Below, one piece after another: positions 1 through 8,154 of a stretch of 32,655 bases of DNA. Numbering within the stretch: position 1 is the stretch's first letter; every line of letters starts with the position of its first letter. The notes below the pieces were generated by a model that saw only the letters and a program-made list of their open reading frames with translations, was not told the DNA's origin and made no database searches. The position numbers and the translations under genes are program-made. Source of the DNA: an uncultured Erysipelotrichaceae bacterium (GTDB taxonomy: Bacteria > Bacillota_I > Bacilli_A > RF39 > UBA660); the NCBI GenBank assembly GCA_902783315.1, contig CACZQK010000009.1, forward strand, positions 1 to 32,655, written 5' to 3'.

Positions 1-9
1 ATAAGAAAT

Positions 10-39
10 AATAGGAGTTTACCAACTCTTATTTTTTTT
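10..39 (+). terminator. Rho-independent terminator of an upstream gene
   Basis: A 10-bp stem (10-19 against 24-33, one G-T wobble) has a TACC loop and is followed by a run of T to position 39. It probably ends a gene lying left of the window. A TTG codon at 38 falls in the T-run and is a poor start for the next gene, which supports the ATG at 65. Confidence 0.75.
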
Positions 40-64
40 GTATAATTATATAGTAGGTGATAGG

Positions 65-847
65 ATGAATAATAAAATATTATTTATGATTCTTGATAAT
101 CAAGTTGTTTATTTGCCCAATGGTAGTATGGATCATCGTGAATGGTATGTTTCCTTAGGAAGAAATTCAGAAGATTTTGATAATGTTATTCGTGGTTTTA
201 TTATAGATGGAAAAATTGTTTTTTTTAAAGGGATGAATTTTAATTACGATCAAGAAGTAATTAATGCTGCCACCATATTTGCTCCTAATATAAGAAGTCT
301 TTTACAAAATCCTAATTTAGAAGTTTATTGTGGAATTGTTGTTAATTCTTATGGAGAAAAGTGGGAGCCTGTTTTAAAAATCAATGAAGAAGAGTTAGTT
401 GGCTATTTACCAAAACAAGAAGAAAAGAAGGAGATTATTCCTCCTTCTAATTCGGAATTAGATAATGGTCCTATTTTGGAACTTAAAAATAATTATGAAG
501 ATAAGAATTTTGTTAAAACAGCAATTAAAATGACGACAGTTGTATTAATATTGTTTATTGGGTATGTTTTATTATCAATTGCTTTTCGTAAGGATTCAAT
601 ACCAAGATTTGATTATTTTTTATGGTTTGTGGAATTTCTTTTACTTATTTTTATTATTTATGGATATACGAGAAAAATCTCTTTAGTAAAATATGTTGGA
701 ATTGGTGCTAGTATATTACTCCTTTTAATGTTTCATCCATTTTCTATTATACTTGGAATTTTTTACTTACTTTTTAATGTTGATCAGACTTATATTCTTT
801 CAATTCTTTCTTTTTTTAAGAAATTGGGAAAGAAGAAATCTTTATAA
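65..847 (+). CDS. Hypothetical membrane protein, C-terminal transmembrane segments
   Basis: I do not recognise this protein (260 residues from this start). The first 165 or so residues are soluble and mixed polar, ending in a Glu/Lys-rich linker. The rest holds about three or four hydrophobic segments (near residues 165-185, 200-215, 220-240 and 240-252) and a basic tail KKLGKKKSL. This suggests a soluble N-terminal domain tethered to the membrane by the C-terminal half. The ATG at 65 is chosen because an AGGTGAT ribosome site lies just before it; the in-frame TTG at 38 sits in a terminator T-run. It lies 25 bases upstream of nfnA and may be read with it, but nothing in the protein suggests a redox role. 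Confidence 0.7.
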   Translation: MNNKILFMILDNQVVYLPNGSMDHREWYVSLGRNSEDFDNVIRGFIIDGKIVFFKGMNFNYDQEVINAATIFAPNIRSLLQNPNLEVYCGIVVNSYGEKWEPVLKINEEELVGYLPKQEEKKEIIPPSNSELDNGPILELKNNYEDKNFVKTAIKMTTVVLILFIGYVLLSIAFRKDSIPRFDYFLWFVEFLLLIFIIYGYTRKISLVKYVGIGASILLLLMFHPFSIILGIFYLLFNVDQTYILSILSFFKKLGKKKSL

Positions 848-872
848 AATATAGTGTAAAGGTGTGATGTTT

Positions 873-1715
873 ATGTATAAAATAATTTATAATAAAATGA
901 TTTGTAATAATACTTTTGAGTTATTAGTAGAGGCTCCTTTTGTTGTTGAAAAATGTATGCCTGGACAATTTGTTATTGTAATGGCTAAAGAAGATAGTGA
1001 GAGAATTCCTCTAACGATTTATGATTATGATAAAGAAAAGGGTCTTTTATATTTAATTTATCAAGTAATAGGAGCTTCTACAGAGGAATTAAGTACAATG
1101 CGTGGGGAAATATTTAGTGTAGTTGGTCCTTTAGGAAATGCTAATGAAATATGTGCTAATGTTGCTGAATTTAAGGGTAGGAGAATTTGTTATGTTGCTG
1201 GAGGTGTTGGGATTGCTCCTGTTTATCCACAAGTAAAATTTTTAAAAGAAAAAGGGTTTGATGTCGATGTTATTTATGGAGCACGTGAGGCTAACCTACT
1301 TCTTATTCGTGATAAAATAGAAAATGTTGCTCATAAAATTAGCTATGCTACCGATGATGGCTCCTTTGGCATTAAGGGCTTTGTTACAGACGTTTTAAAG
1401 AAAAATATTGATAAATATGATATTGTTGTGGCAATTGGTCCGGTAATAATGATGAAGAATGTTGTTTTAGTGACAAAAAAAGCTGGTATAAAAACAATTG
1501 TTAGTATGAATCCTTTAATGGTTGATGGTAGTGGAATGTGTGGAGCTTGTCGTTGCGAAGTTGCTGGTAAACCTAAATTTGCTTGTATTCATGGACCTGA
1601 ATTTGATGGATTTGAAGTGGATTTTGATTTAGCTTTAAAGAGATTAAATGTCTATAAAAATGAAGAAAAAGAAAAATGGGAACAAATGAAAAAAATACTA
1701 GAAGGGGGAAAGTAA
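873..1715 (+). CDS. nfnA: NfnA: ferredoxin-NADP reductase subunit alpha (FAD/NAD and [2Fe-2S] subunit)
   Basis: Sulfide/dihydroorotate dehydrogenase-like FAD/NAD-binding protein, 280 residues. With the next gene it should form the cytosolic NADH-dependent reduced ferredoxin:NADP+ oxidoreductase, which couples NADPH formation to NADH and ferredoxin oxidation by flavin bifurcation. Visible motifs: the FAD site RIPLTIYD (44-51), GPLGNA (85-90), the NAD site around VAGGVGIAP (108-116), and a C-terminal [2Fe-2S] site with C223, C226 and C238, with D218 just before, matching the family's DGxGMCGxC pattern. The ATG at 873 is chosen for its spacing from the AAAGGTG site at 858-864; GTG 864 overlaps that site. 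The stop lies one base before nfnB, so the two are coupled. SudB/HydG-type sulfide dehydrogenase subunits are close relatives, so the electron acceptor is inferred from pairing with NfnB. Confidence 0.88.
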   Translation: MYKIIYNKMICNNTFELLVEAPFVVEKCMPGQFVIVMAKEDSERIPLTIYDYDKEKGLLYLIYQVIGASTEELSTMRGEIFSVVGPLGNANEICANVAEFKGRRICYVAGGVGIAPVYPQVKFLKEKGFDVDVIYGAREANLLLIRDKIENVAHKISYATDDGSFGIKGFVTDVLKKNIDKYDIVVAIGPVIMMKNVVLVTKKAGIKTIVSMNPLMVDGSGMCGACRCEVAGKPKFACIHGPEFDGFEVDFDLALKRLNVYKNEEKEKWEQMKKILEGGK

Positions 1716-1716
1716 G

Positions 1717-3078
1717 ATGAATGATTCTAAAGTAAAAGGAAGAGTTCAATCAGTAAAAGAGAGAATTCATAATTTTGAGGAAGTTGAATTTGGTTATAAT
1801 GATCGTGAAGCTTTTCAAGAAGCTAGTCGTTGCCTACATTGTTTAAATCCTCGTTGTGTACAAGGTTGTCCTGTTCATATTATGATACCAGAATTTATTA
1901 AATGTATTAAAGAAAAAGATATGAAAAAAGCATATGAAATTATTTCTGCATCATCATCTTTACCGGCTGTTTGTGGAAGAGTATGTCCTCAAGAAAAGCA
2001 ATGTGAGGCTATGTGTATAAAGGGATTAAAGGGAGATGCTATTTCAATTGGGGCTTTAGAACGCTATGTAGCAGATTATGCTCTGCAAAATAATCTTTTC
2101 TCTTCTATTTCAAAAAAGAAAAATGGTAAAAAGGTGGCAATCGTAGGTAGTGGTCCCGCTGGTCTTTCTTGTGCTGGAGAACTGGCTAGAGCTGGCTTTG
2201 AAGTTACTATTTATGAGGTGCTACATAAGCCAGGTGGTGTTTTAGTTTATGGAATTCCAGAGTTTCGTTTGCCAAAATCAATTGTTCAAAAAGAAATTGA
2301 TAGTTTAAAAAAGTTAGGGGTAAAAATAATATGTGATGTTTTTATTGGTAAGTCTTTAACAATAGATGATCTAAGAGGAAAATATGATGCTGTATTTTTA
2401 GGTACTGGTGCTGGACTTCCTAAATTTATGGGAATTCCAGGTGAAAATGCGAATCAGGTTTTTGCTGCTAATGAGATTTTAACACGCATTAATTTAATGG
2501 GTGCTTATAAGAGTGATTCTAAAACACCCATAAAAAAGGGAAAAATTGCTTATGTTATTGGTGGAGGAAATGTAGCTATTGATGCTGTTCGTTCTTTAAA
2601 AAGACTTGGAGTGGATGCTCGAATTATGTATCGTCGTAGTTTAGAGGAACTACCTGCTCGAAAAATGGAAGTAGAGCATGCAATGGATGAAGGAATTCCT
2701 TTTGAATTCTTAAAGAATCCTAAAAAGATATTAACAGATGAAAATAATAATGTTATTGGTATGGAAGTTGTTCATATGAAGTTAGGAGAAAAAGGTGAAG
2801 ATGGGCGAGCATCTGTAGAAGAAGATTTAAAATCTTTGCATGTTGTTGATTGTGATATGGTAGTGATGGCTCTTGGAACAAGTCCAAATCATGAGGCTTT
2901 GAGAGATAGTAATATAAAACTTACGGAGCGCGGTTTAATTGAGGTGGATGGTGGAAAAACATCTAAAGAGTCTGTTTATGCAGGCGGGGATGCTGTTACA
3001 GGTGCTGCTACTGTTATTTTAGCGATGGAAGCTGGAAAAAATGCTGCAAAAGAGATAATAGAACAATTTAAAAAATAA
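1717..3078 (+). CDS. nfnB: NfnB: glutamate synthase small-subunit-like FAD/NADPH and [4Fe-4S] subunit
   Basis: 453 residues, close to the usual NfnB length. The N-terminal iron-sulfur region has C39, C42, C47 and C51 and a second set C86, C90, C96 and C100, enough for two [4Fe-4S] clusters. A dinucleotide fold follows with GSGPAG at 144-149 for FAD, a second fold with VIGGGNVAIDAV for NADPH, and the C-terminal GGDAVTGAATVILAMEAG that closes the FAD site. Partner of NfnA, one base downstream of it. Family members are often annotated as GltD-like homotetrameric glutamate synthase; the adjacent NfnA makes the bifurcating transhydrogenase the better reading. No GltB large subunit is present. The ribosome site GGGGGA (1704-1709) lies in the end of nfnA. 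Confidence 0.88.
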   Translation: MNDSKVKGRVQSVKERIHNFEEVEFGYNDREAFQEASRCLHCLNPRCVQGCPVHIMIPEFIKCIKEKDMKKAYEIISASSSLPAVCGRVCPQEKQCEAMCIKGLKGDAISIGALERYVADYALQNNLFSSISKKKNGKKVAIVGSGPAGLSCAGELARAGFEVTIYEVLHKPGGVLVYGIPEFRLPKSIVQKEIDSLKKLGVKIICDVFIGKSLTIDDLRGKYDAVFLGTGAGLPKFMGIPGENANQVFAANEILTRINLMGAYKSDSKTPIKKGKIAYVIGGGNVAIDAVRSLKRLGVDARIMYRRSLEELPARKMEVEHAMDEGIPFEFLKNPKKILTDENNNVIGMEVVHMKLGEKGEDGRASVEEDLKSLHVVDCDMVVMALGTSPNHEALRDSNIKLTERGLIEVDGGKTSKESVYAGGDAVTGAATVILAMEAGKNAAKEIIEQFKK

Positions 3079-3102
3079 TATGCGATTGTTAGGAGGTAAC
3101 GG

Positions 3103-4389
3103 ATGAACGAAATAAAGTGTCCTAAGTGTGGAACCGTTTTTAAAATTAATGAACTTGATTATGATTCAATCGTAAAACAAGTACGAGACGCTGAATTTTC
3201 TAAGGAGTTAGAAATTCATGAGAAGCAGCATAAATTAAATGAGGCTAATGCTGTAAAAATTGCTGTTTCTGATGTGCAAAAAAAATTTCAAATAGAAATT
3301 AGTGATAAAGAACTAGAAATTCAGAAATTACGTGGCGAATTAAAAACAAAAGAAGAAACAACTAAAAACAAAGTAGAAAAAGAATTTAATAATCAAGTAA
3401 ATCAAAAAGACTTTGAAATACAAGATTTAAAAAATCAATTAAAAGTTATTAAAACAAAAAATGAGTTGGATATAAAAAATAAAGTTTCAGAAAAAGAAAA
3501 GGAAATAGATAATTTAACAAATCAGTTAGAACTTCAAAAAAGTGAATATTTGATAAAAGAAAAGAATTTAAAAGAGTCTTATAATGAAAAATTAAAGGCT
3601 AAGGATGAGCAAATTGATTATTATAAGGATTTTAAAGCTAGACAATCTACGAAAATGATAGGAGAAAGTTTAGAAAAACATTGTAGTGATGAATTTAATA
3701 AACTTCGTCCATTGTTTAAGAGTGCTTTTTTTGAGAAAGATAATGATATTAAGACTGGTTCTAAGGGGGACTTTATTTATCGTGATTATGAAGATGGAAT
3801 TGAGTTTGTTTCAATTATGTTTGAAATGAAAAATGAAGCAGATGAAACGGCTACTAAACATAAAAATGAGGATTTCTTTAAGGAACTTGACAAAGATCGT
3901 AGGGAAAAGAAATGCGAATATGCGGTTTTGGTTTCTTTACTTGAGATTGATAATGATTATTATAATAGTGGAATTGTTGATGTTAGTTATAAATATGATA
4001 AAATGTATGTTATAAGGCCTCAGTTTTTTATACCATTAATTACTTTAATAAGAGGATTGGCTCTTAACTCTTTAGAATATAGAAAGGAATTGAGGTTAGT
4101 TCAAAATCAAAACATTGATATTAAAAACTTTGAAGATAATATTAATTCTTTTAAAAATGCTTTTGGAAGAAATTATCGTTTGGCTTCGGAAAAATTTAAA
4201 AAGGCAATTGATGAAATTGATAAGACGATTGATCATTTGCAAAAAACAAAAGAGGCTTTACTGTCTAGTGAGAATAATTTAAGACTTGCGAATAATAAGA
4301 TTGATGATTTAACTATAAAAAAATTAACTCATAATAATGAGACAATGGCTCAATTATTTGCTGATTTAAAAGAAGACAAAGTCGCATAG
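3103..4389 (+). CDS. DUF2130 family protein: zinc-ribbon start, long coiled coil, nuclease-like C-terminal domain
   Basis: 428 residues. It starts with a half zinc ribbon (C6-x2-C9), followed by a highly charged coiled coil from about residue 30 to 190, then the conserved DUF2130 block. That block contains GDFIYRDY, FEMKNEAD and KCEYAVLVSLLE, and a final helical region rich in Lys and Glu. The GD followed by E-x-K in FEMK resembles the active-site spacing of PD-(D/E)xK nucleases; this is inference from the motif only. Family function is not established. The strong ribosome site AGGAGGTAACGG directly precedes the ATG. The gene sits 24 bases after nfnB and 20 before the NUDIX gene, so all may be read together, though their functions look unrelated. 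Confidence 0.8.
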   Translation: MNEIKCPKCGTVFKINELDYDSIVKQVRDAEFSKELEIHEKQHKLNEANAVKIAVSDVQKKFQIEISDKELEIQKLRGELKTKEETTKNKVEKEFNNQVNQKDFEIQDLKNQLKVIKTKNELDIKNKVSEKEKEIDNLTNQLELQKSEYLIKEKNLKESYNEKLKAKDEQIDYYKDFKARQSTKMIGESLEKHCSDEFNKLRPLFKSAFFEKDNDIKTGSKGDFIYRDYEDGIEFVSIMFEMKNEADETATKHKNEDFFKELDKDRREKKCEYAVLVSLLEIDNDYYNSGIVDVSYKYDKMYVIRPQFFIPLITLIRGLALNSLEYRKELRLVQNQNIDIKNFEDNINSFKNAFGRNYRLASEKFKKAIDEIDKTIDHLQKTKEALLSSENNLRLANNKIDDLTIKKLTHNNETMAQLFADLKEDKVA

Positions 4390-4409
4390 TTTAGTAAGGA
4401 GGATTGTGT

Positions 4410-4874
4410 ATGAAACGGAGTGCAGGTATTGCAGTTTATAAAATGGAAGATAATAAGTTAAAGGTTTTACTTTGCCATTTTGGAGGACCATATCGTGAAA
4501 ATAAAATGGGATCATGGTCTTTCCCTAAAGGTGAAGCTGATTTTAAAGAGTCAATACTAGAAACTGCTCATAGGGAATTTACAGAGGAAACAAATTTAAA
4601 AGTTTCGACACCTATTGCTTATCTTGGAGCAAGAAAAACAAGTCATAATAAGCTTACTATTATGTTTTATACAGAAGCTGATTTTGATCTTAGTAATTGT
4701 AAGAGTAATACTTTTACAATGGAGTTTCCAAAAGATTCTGGAAAAATACAAGAATTTCCGGAAATGGATAAGTATGCTTGGATGGATATTAATGAAGCAA
4801 AGGATAAAATTATTGGAAATCAATTATATTTTTTAAATAAGTTGGAAGATAAATTGCATAATTTTACTTTTTGA
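4410..4874 (+). CDS. NUDIX hydrolase, COG4119-like predicted NTP pyrophosphohydrolase
   Basis: 154 residues. The complete Nudix box is present: G, then five residues, E, then seven, then REFTEE (the GEADFKE...REFTEETNL block), which binds the metal that cleaves nucleoside diphosphate-linked substrates. The start SAGIAVYK, then GGPYREN, WSFPKGE, and the C-terminal FPEMDKYAWMDINEAKDKI pattern match the COG4119 group, whose substrate is not firmly known. ATG 4410 is preferred over TTG 4404 because AAGGAGGA at 4396-4403 gives proper spacing to it and overlaps or abuts the TTG. Its TGA stop lies inside a TTGACA -35 element for a transcript reading into the next gap. Confidence 0.82.
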   Translation: MKRSAGIAVYKMEDNKLKVLLCHFGGPYRENKMGSWSFPKGEADFKESILETAHREFTEETNLKVSTPIAYLGARKTSHNKLTIMFYTEADFDLSNCKSNTFTMEFPKDSGKIQEFPEMDKYAWMDINEAKDKIIGNQLYFLNKLEDKLHNFTF

Positions 4875-4899
4875 CAAAAAGTGTATGCTAGTATATAGA
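4871..4899 (+). promoter_or_regulatory. Consensus-like sigma-A promoter overlapping the end of the NUDIX gene
   Basis: TTGACA at 4871-4876 and TATAGA at 4894-4899 are separated by 17 bases. The -35 overlaps the NUDIX stop codon. It would start a transcript near 4906 reading into a stretch with no recognisable large gene. Confidence 0.5.
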
Positions 4900-4917
4900 A
4901 AATTGTGTTAGGGAAAT

Positions 4918-5031
4918 ATGAATACATTTTATATAGTTAAAATAATCATGGATATTGATTTGATAAAACAAGAAAGTGCATATTGGATGATGGAATGGTT
5001 TAGAATTTTATGTTTGCTGTTGAACGTTTAG
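4918..5031 (+). CDS. Possible 37-residue small protein, uncertain
   Basis: An ATG frame of 37 codons begins a dozen bases after the predicted start site of the promoter at 4871-4899. A weak ribosome site (AGGGA) lies before it. The peptide starts MNTFYIVKIIMDIDL and ends in a hydrophobic stretch, FRILCLLLNV. I do not recognise it. Beyond the TAG stop the same frame stays open and hydrophobic for a further stretch, so it could equally be the remnant of a longer membrane protein. Chance occurrence in AT-rich DNA cannot be excluded. Confidence 0.25.
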   Translation: MNTFYIVKIIMDIDLIKQESAYWMMEWFRILCLLLNV

Positions 5032-5244
5032 CTTTCAATATTTTTAATATTTATAAAAAAAAGAGAAAGGTTCTGTATAATAATAGCTTATTTTAAACAT
5101 TATTCTTTTATAATTTTTTAGTTAATATTTCATTTGCTTACTTAAAGTAATATGCTATATAAAACATATTGAATAAAATTGAAAATTTCTATGGAAAATG
5201 AAGATATCAATTATATAGGTAAAGTCACGATTTTAGAAAAATTG

Positions 5245-5272
5245 TTGTAAAAAAAAGAAAAAGTGATATAAT
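5245..5272 (+). promoter_or_regulatory. Promoter of the HAD-like gene (extended -10)
   Basis: TTGTAA at 5245-5250, a 16-base spacer and TATAAT at 5267-5272, with TG at 5264-5265 making a TGnTATAAT extended -10. It lies 60 bases before the start codon. Confidence 0.65.
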
Positions 5273-5331
5273 ATGTGTGTTACTTACTTTAGTTAAGTAG
5301 TTTTAAATATTTATTTTTATAGGGGGAAAAA

Positions 5332-6336
5332 ATGGAAAATAAAAGAATTTATGTTTATTTTGATGCTAGTGTTCTTTATCGCAAGAAGAATTTGCCATTA
5401 GAGGTAGCTCTCAGAGGTCCAGATTGTTTTAAAAATGAAGATAACCGTAAGGATGCTCGTTTTTTGTTTAATCTCATAAATCATTTGCATGAATTACCTG
5501 AATCAAAGTATTATGGTTCTATGGAAAGCAAGTGGGACCGTTTGGAAGACTTAACTGATTCAATTAAGCCTTTTATAGGAGAGACGGAAGTAAATCAAAT
5601 TGTGGGAAAGACTTCTGTTAGTAAACGTTCTGATTTTAGCACAATGCCAATTTTTTATAAGCGTATTGATATGATTTCTGATGTTGTTGCTTCTTATGTT
5701 GATAATATTCGAAAACAAGAGTTGGCAGACTTGGCATATTTTATTGATACTACTCTTGTGGGACCACTTTCATATGATGATTGTTATATAGACTTAGCTG
5801 GATATTATAAGGAATGTAGTAAGAATATTAATACTAGAAAGGAACTGCTTGAACATCTTTATACGAGTAATTGCAATTTAGACCGACTTGCTGGGTTTGC
5901 TAAAAACTATGGAATATCCATTGGTATACTTACGCAAGATGATCCTGTTATGAAAGAAGTATTAGAAGATTTATATCCAAATACTGAAATAATAGTTGTT
6001 CCAGATGCAAAATATGACTTCAAAAGAAAGAATGATCCAGCGTTGTATCAAAAGCTTGGATATGCTTTTAAGAGAGAAGAAGGTCGTGTTAATGAGCAAC
6101 TTGTTTTGGTTGATGACAAAGAAGCAAATGTTAAGGCGGCTGGAGAAGGAAAATATTATAATTGGGAACCACATCTTTTTGAAAGAAATAATGATATTTC
6201 TTTAGATGACCAATTGGCTGGTATTATTTTGGATTTAATTGTGAAGCATGAATTGTCACCTAAATCTAAGGTAAAGGAACTTGTAGATAGAAATTTTGTA
6301 TATCCAAAAGTTTTAAAGAAAAGAATTTCAGCATAG
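5332..6336 (+). CDS. HAD-superfamily-like protein with altered motif I
   Basis: 334 residues, cytosolic. The HAD fold is suggested by a hydrophobic strand ending in FDAS (motif I, D11), GILTQDD with T201 (motif II), KRKNDPALYQKLG with K231/K233 (motif III) and LVLVDDKEANVKAA with D261 and D262 (motif IV). Between motifs I and II lies a helical cap of about 180 residues, much as in subfamily I hydrolases. The usual second acid of motif I (DxD) is Ser13, so ordinary phosphatase chemistry is doubtful; it could be a non-phosphatase HAD, a binding protein or an inactive relative. ATG 5332 follows an AGGGGG site by about six bases. It has its own promoter and terminator, so it is monocistronic. Substrate unknown. 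Confidence 0.7.
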   Translation: MENKRIYVYFDASVLYRKKNLPLEVALRGPDCFKNEDNRKDARFLFNLINHLHELPESKYYGSMESKWDRLEDLTDSIKPFIGETEVNQIVGKTSVSKRSDFSTMPIFYKRIDMISDVVASYVDNIRKQELADLAYFIDTTLVGPLSYDDCYIDLAGYYKECSKNINTRKELLEHLYTSNCNLDRLAGFAKNYGISIGILTQDDPVMKEVLEDLYPNTEIIVVPDAKYDFKRKNDPALYQKLGYAFKREEGRVNEQLVLVDDKEANVKAAGEGKYYNWEPHLFERNNDISLDDQLAGIILDLIVKHELSPKSKVKELVDRNFVYPKVLKKRISA

Positions 6337-6350
6337 ACTGAAATTTTTTT
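6324..6350 (+). terminator. Terminator containing the stop codon of the HAD-like gene
   Basis: 8-bp stem (6324-6331 with 6338-6345), six-base loop CATAGA that contains the TAG stop, then a T-run. It may also help to end the convergent gene on the minus strand. Confidence 0.8.
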
Positions 6351-6351
6351 G

Positions 6352-8154
6352 CTAATTAATTATAGTAATTGTTCCATTATCTGAATCTAATTCTACTATC
6401 ATGCCATCTTTTAAGACTTTAGTAGCGTTTTTGCAACCTATAAGACATGGCTTTTTTAATTCTCTGGCGACGATTGATGCATGGCAAGTAACTCCACCTT
6501 CATCTGTTATGATACCACCTGCTTCTTTCATAATACTTGTAAATTTAGGGGTGGTCATGGGAGATACAATAATATCTCCTTTATTGAATTTTATAAAATC
6601 ATCTTTTGAATAGATTATTTTAACAGTCCCTTTACATTTTCCTGGATAGGCTGTAGTCCCATGAATTATTCCATCTGTATTGGTATCATAGTCTTCTACA
6701 TATAAATCTCTTTTTTGGCAGAATTCTTTCATGTTTGGTTCATACATTTTTCCTTGATAATAAATAAAACCCTTAAGTCTTTCTTCTAAGATATTGGTGT
6801 TGATATTATCAATATTCATAATGTCCTCAAGACTTAGGACTGATATATACTTTTGTAGATTATCTGGTAATGTTTTCTCAAGAAAAATATCAATAGTATC
6901 TAAGATTTCATATAAAACGTAATCATATTTATTTCGATAAGTATATATTTTTTCTCTTACTCTTTCCGTAATAATCCAGTCTCTTCCTGCTATATTTGAT
7001 ATCGTATTGAATGGTTGAATATAAAGTAGGTCATTAGTTAATTTTAACAAGTCAATTTTTTCTTTTTTAACTAATTCTAGAATTTCTTCACATATTTTTG
7101 AAGCTTTATCTATTTTTTTAGAAAAGTCATCAAAATTATCATCAAGAGCTCTAAAAATAAGTCCAGGACTTTCTTCTAAAGAGACAATATTATAATATAT
7201 TTCTGTTTTATGTGGTGATATAAAATAAATAACAGGATTTTGATAATATAAATCATTTGTTAAGTTTTTAATACCAAAATACTCGCCTTTACAATATATT
7301 TCAATTTGCCATAGTCTTTTTTGTCTTGTAAGCATATTTTTTATAGGCTCTTTTCTTGGAGTGAAAGCAGTAATTGGTCTTGCTTGAAGTATATATAGTT
7401 TATCTTTATAGCACCATTCTATATCTACTGGTTCTTGATATATTTTTTCGATTTTAAGAAGATATTCTTCTAATTCTGTTATTATTTCATTACTTAGCAA
7501 ATTCTCTCCATCTTGAAAATCTATTTGTTTTGTTTGACGTCTTACTAGATACGTTGAAGGCGTTATTTTTCCTGATACTAAGTTTTCTGCTGTTCCTTTA
7601 CAGGTTTCTATATAGCTATAGTTTTTACTTATCGAAATGGGGTTTATCGAAAATGCTACTCCAGAGAATGAAGCATTAATCATTTTTTGAATAATTACGT
7701 TCATACCAAAAAAGTTTATATCTTGTGTATCTGAATAGTTGAGTACATTATCATCATAAAGAGAGCACCAACACTTTTTAATTGATTCTAATATATTTTC
7801 TTTTGTTACATTGAGAAAAGAATTATATTGGCCAGCAAATGATTTTTTCTTACCATCTTCATTTTCTGCAGAAGATCTTACTGCAACCATATTTGTTTTT
7901 AATTTATCAAACTCTCGATATATGTTTTCTTTTAGTTTTTCACTGAAGGTTGCATTTATAATTTCTTGTTTAATTTTTAGAAAATCTTTTTTTATAATAT
8001 CTTTATTTATTTTTTCTATGATATTATTTTCTTTTAAAAATTGTTTAAAAGTACTACTTTTGATAATAAAGAAATCAGGTACTGGTAAAAGATTTTCTTT
8101 TAAAAATATTAATGAATCTGCTTTTCTTCCTAAATTTATTTTTTCTTCTTTCAT
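6352..8154 (-). CDS. Small-molecule dikinase: PEP/pyruvate-binding ATP-grasp plus phosphohistidine domain
   Basis: 600 residues. The N-terminal PPDK/PEP-synthase ATP-grasp domain (about 1-265) shows VAVRSSAENEDG, SFAGQYNSFL, FSGVAFSINP and PVDIEW...LQARPI. A middle region of about 230 residues has no motif I recognise. The C-terminal phosphohistidine swivel domain (about 510-600) has TTPKFTSIM, GGVTCHASIVAREL with catalytic His558, and a final Gly/Asp-rich strand. The PEP-binding TIM barrel of true PEP synthase is absent. ATP-grasp, middle, swivel is the layout of rifampin phosphotransferase (Rph), which moves the beta-phosphate of ATP onto a small molecule, but Rph is about 200 residues longer in the middle, so the substrate probably differs. 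An AAAGGGA site precedes the ATG. It is divergent from the NRPS operon. Confidence 0.8.
   Translation of the reverse strand: MKEEKINLGRKADSLIFLKENLLPVPDFFIIKSSTFKQFLKENNIIEKINKDIIKKDFLKIKQEIINATFSEKLKENIYREFDKLKTNMVAVRSSAENEDGKKKSFAGQYNSFLNVTKENILESIKKCWCSLYDDNVLNYSDTQDINFFGMNVIIQKMINASFSGVAFSINPISISKNYSYIETCKGTAENLVSGKITPSTYLVRRQTKQIDFQDGENLLSNEIITELEEYLLKIEKIYQEPVDIEWCYKDKLYILQARPITAFTPRKEPIKNMLTRQKRLWQIEIYCKGEYFGIKNLTNDLYYQNPVIYFISPHKTEIYYNIVSLEESPGLIFRALDDNFDDFSKKIDKASKICEEILELVKKEKIDLLKLTNDLLYIQPFNTISNIAGRDWIITERVREKIYTYRNKYDYVLYEILDTIDIFLEKTLPDNLQKYISVLSLEDIMNIDNINTNILEERLKGFIYYQGKMYEPNMKEFCQKRDLYVEDYDTNTDGIIHGTTAYPGKCKGTVKIIYSKDDFIKFNKGDIIVSPMTTPKFTSIMKEAGGIITDEGGVTCHASIVARELKKPCLIGCKNATKVLKDGMIVELDSDNGTITIIN

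Larger units (their letters stand above)
4875..5331. other. Gene-poor interval with two promoters and TACTT/AAGTA dyads
   Basis: No large coding frame. It holds the promoter that fires from the NUDIX end, a doubtful 37-codon frame, a dyad TTACTT-A-AAGTAA at 5138-5150, the promoter of the HAD-like gene, and a second dyad TACTTA-7-TAAGTA at 5281-5299, just after the predicted start of that transcript. The two dyads share half-sites, so they may be operator copies or leader hairpins. In DNA this AT-rich the match may be chance. Confidence 0.5.

Noticed and set aside
1717-3078. Glutamate synthase small subunit (GltD)
   Set aside because: No GltB large subunit is present and an NfnA gene is directly coupled upstream, so NfnB fits better.
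6352-8154. True PEP synthase or pyruvate phosphate dikinase
   Set aside because: The C-terminal PEP-binding barrel is missing; the protein ends right after the phosphohistidine domain.
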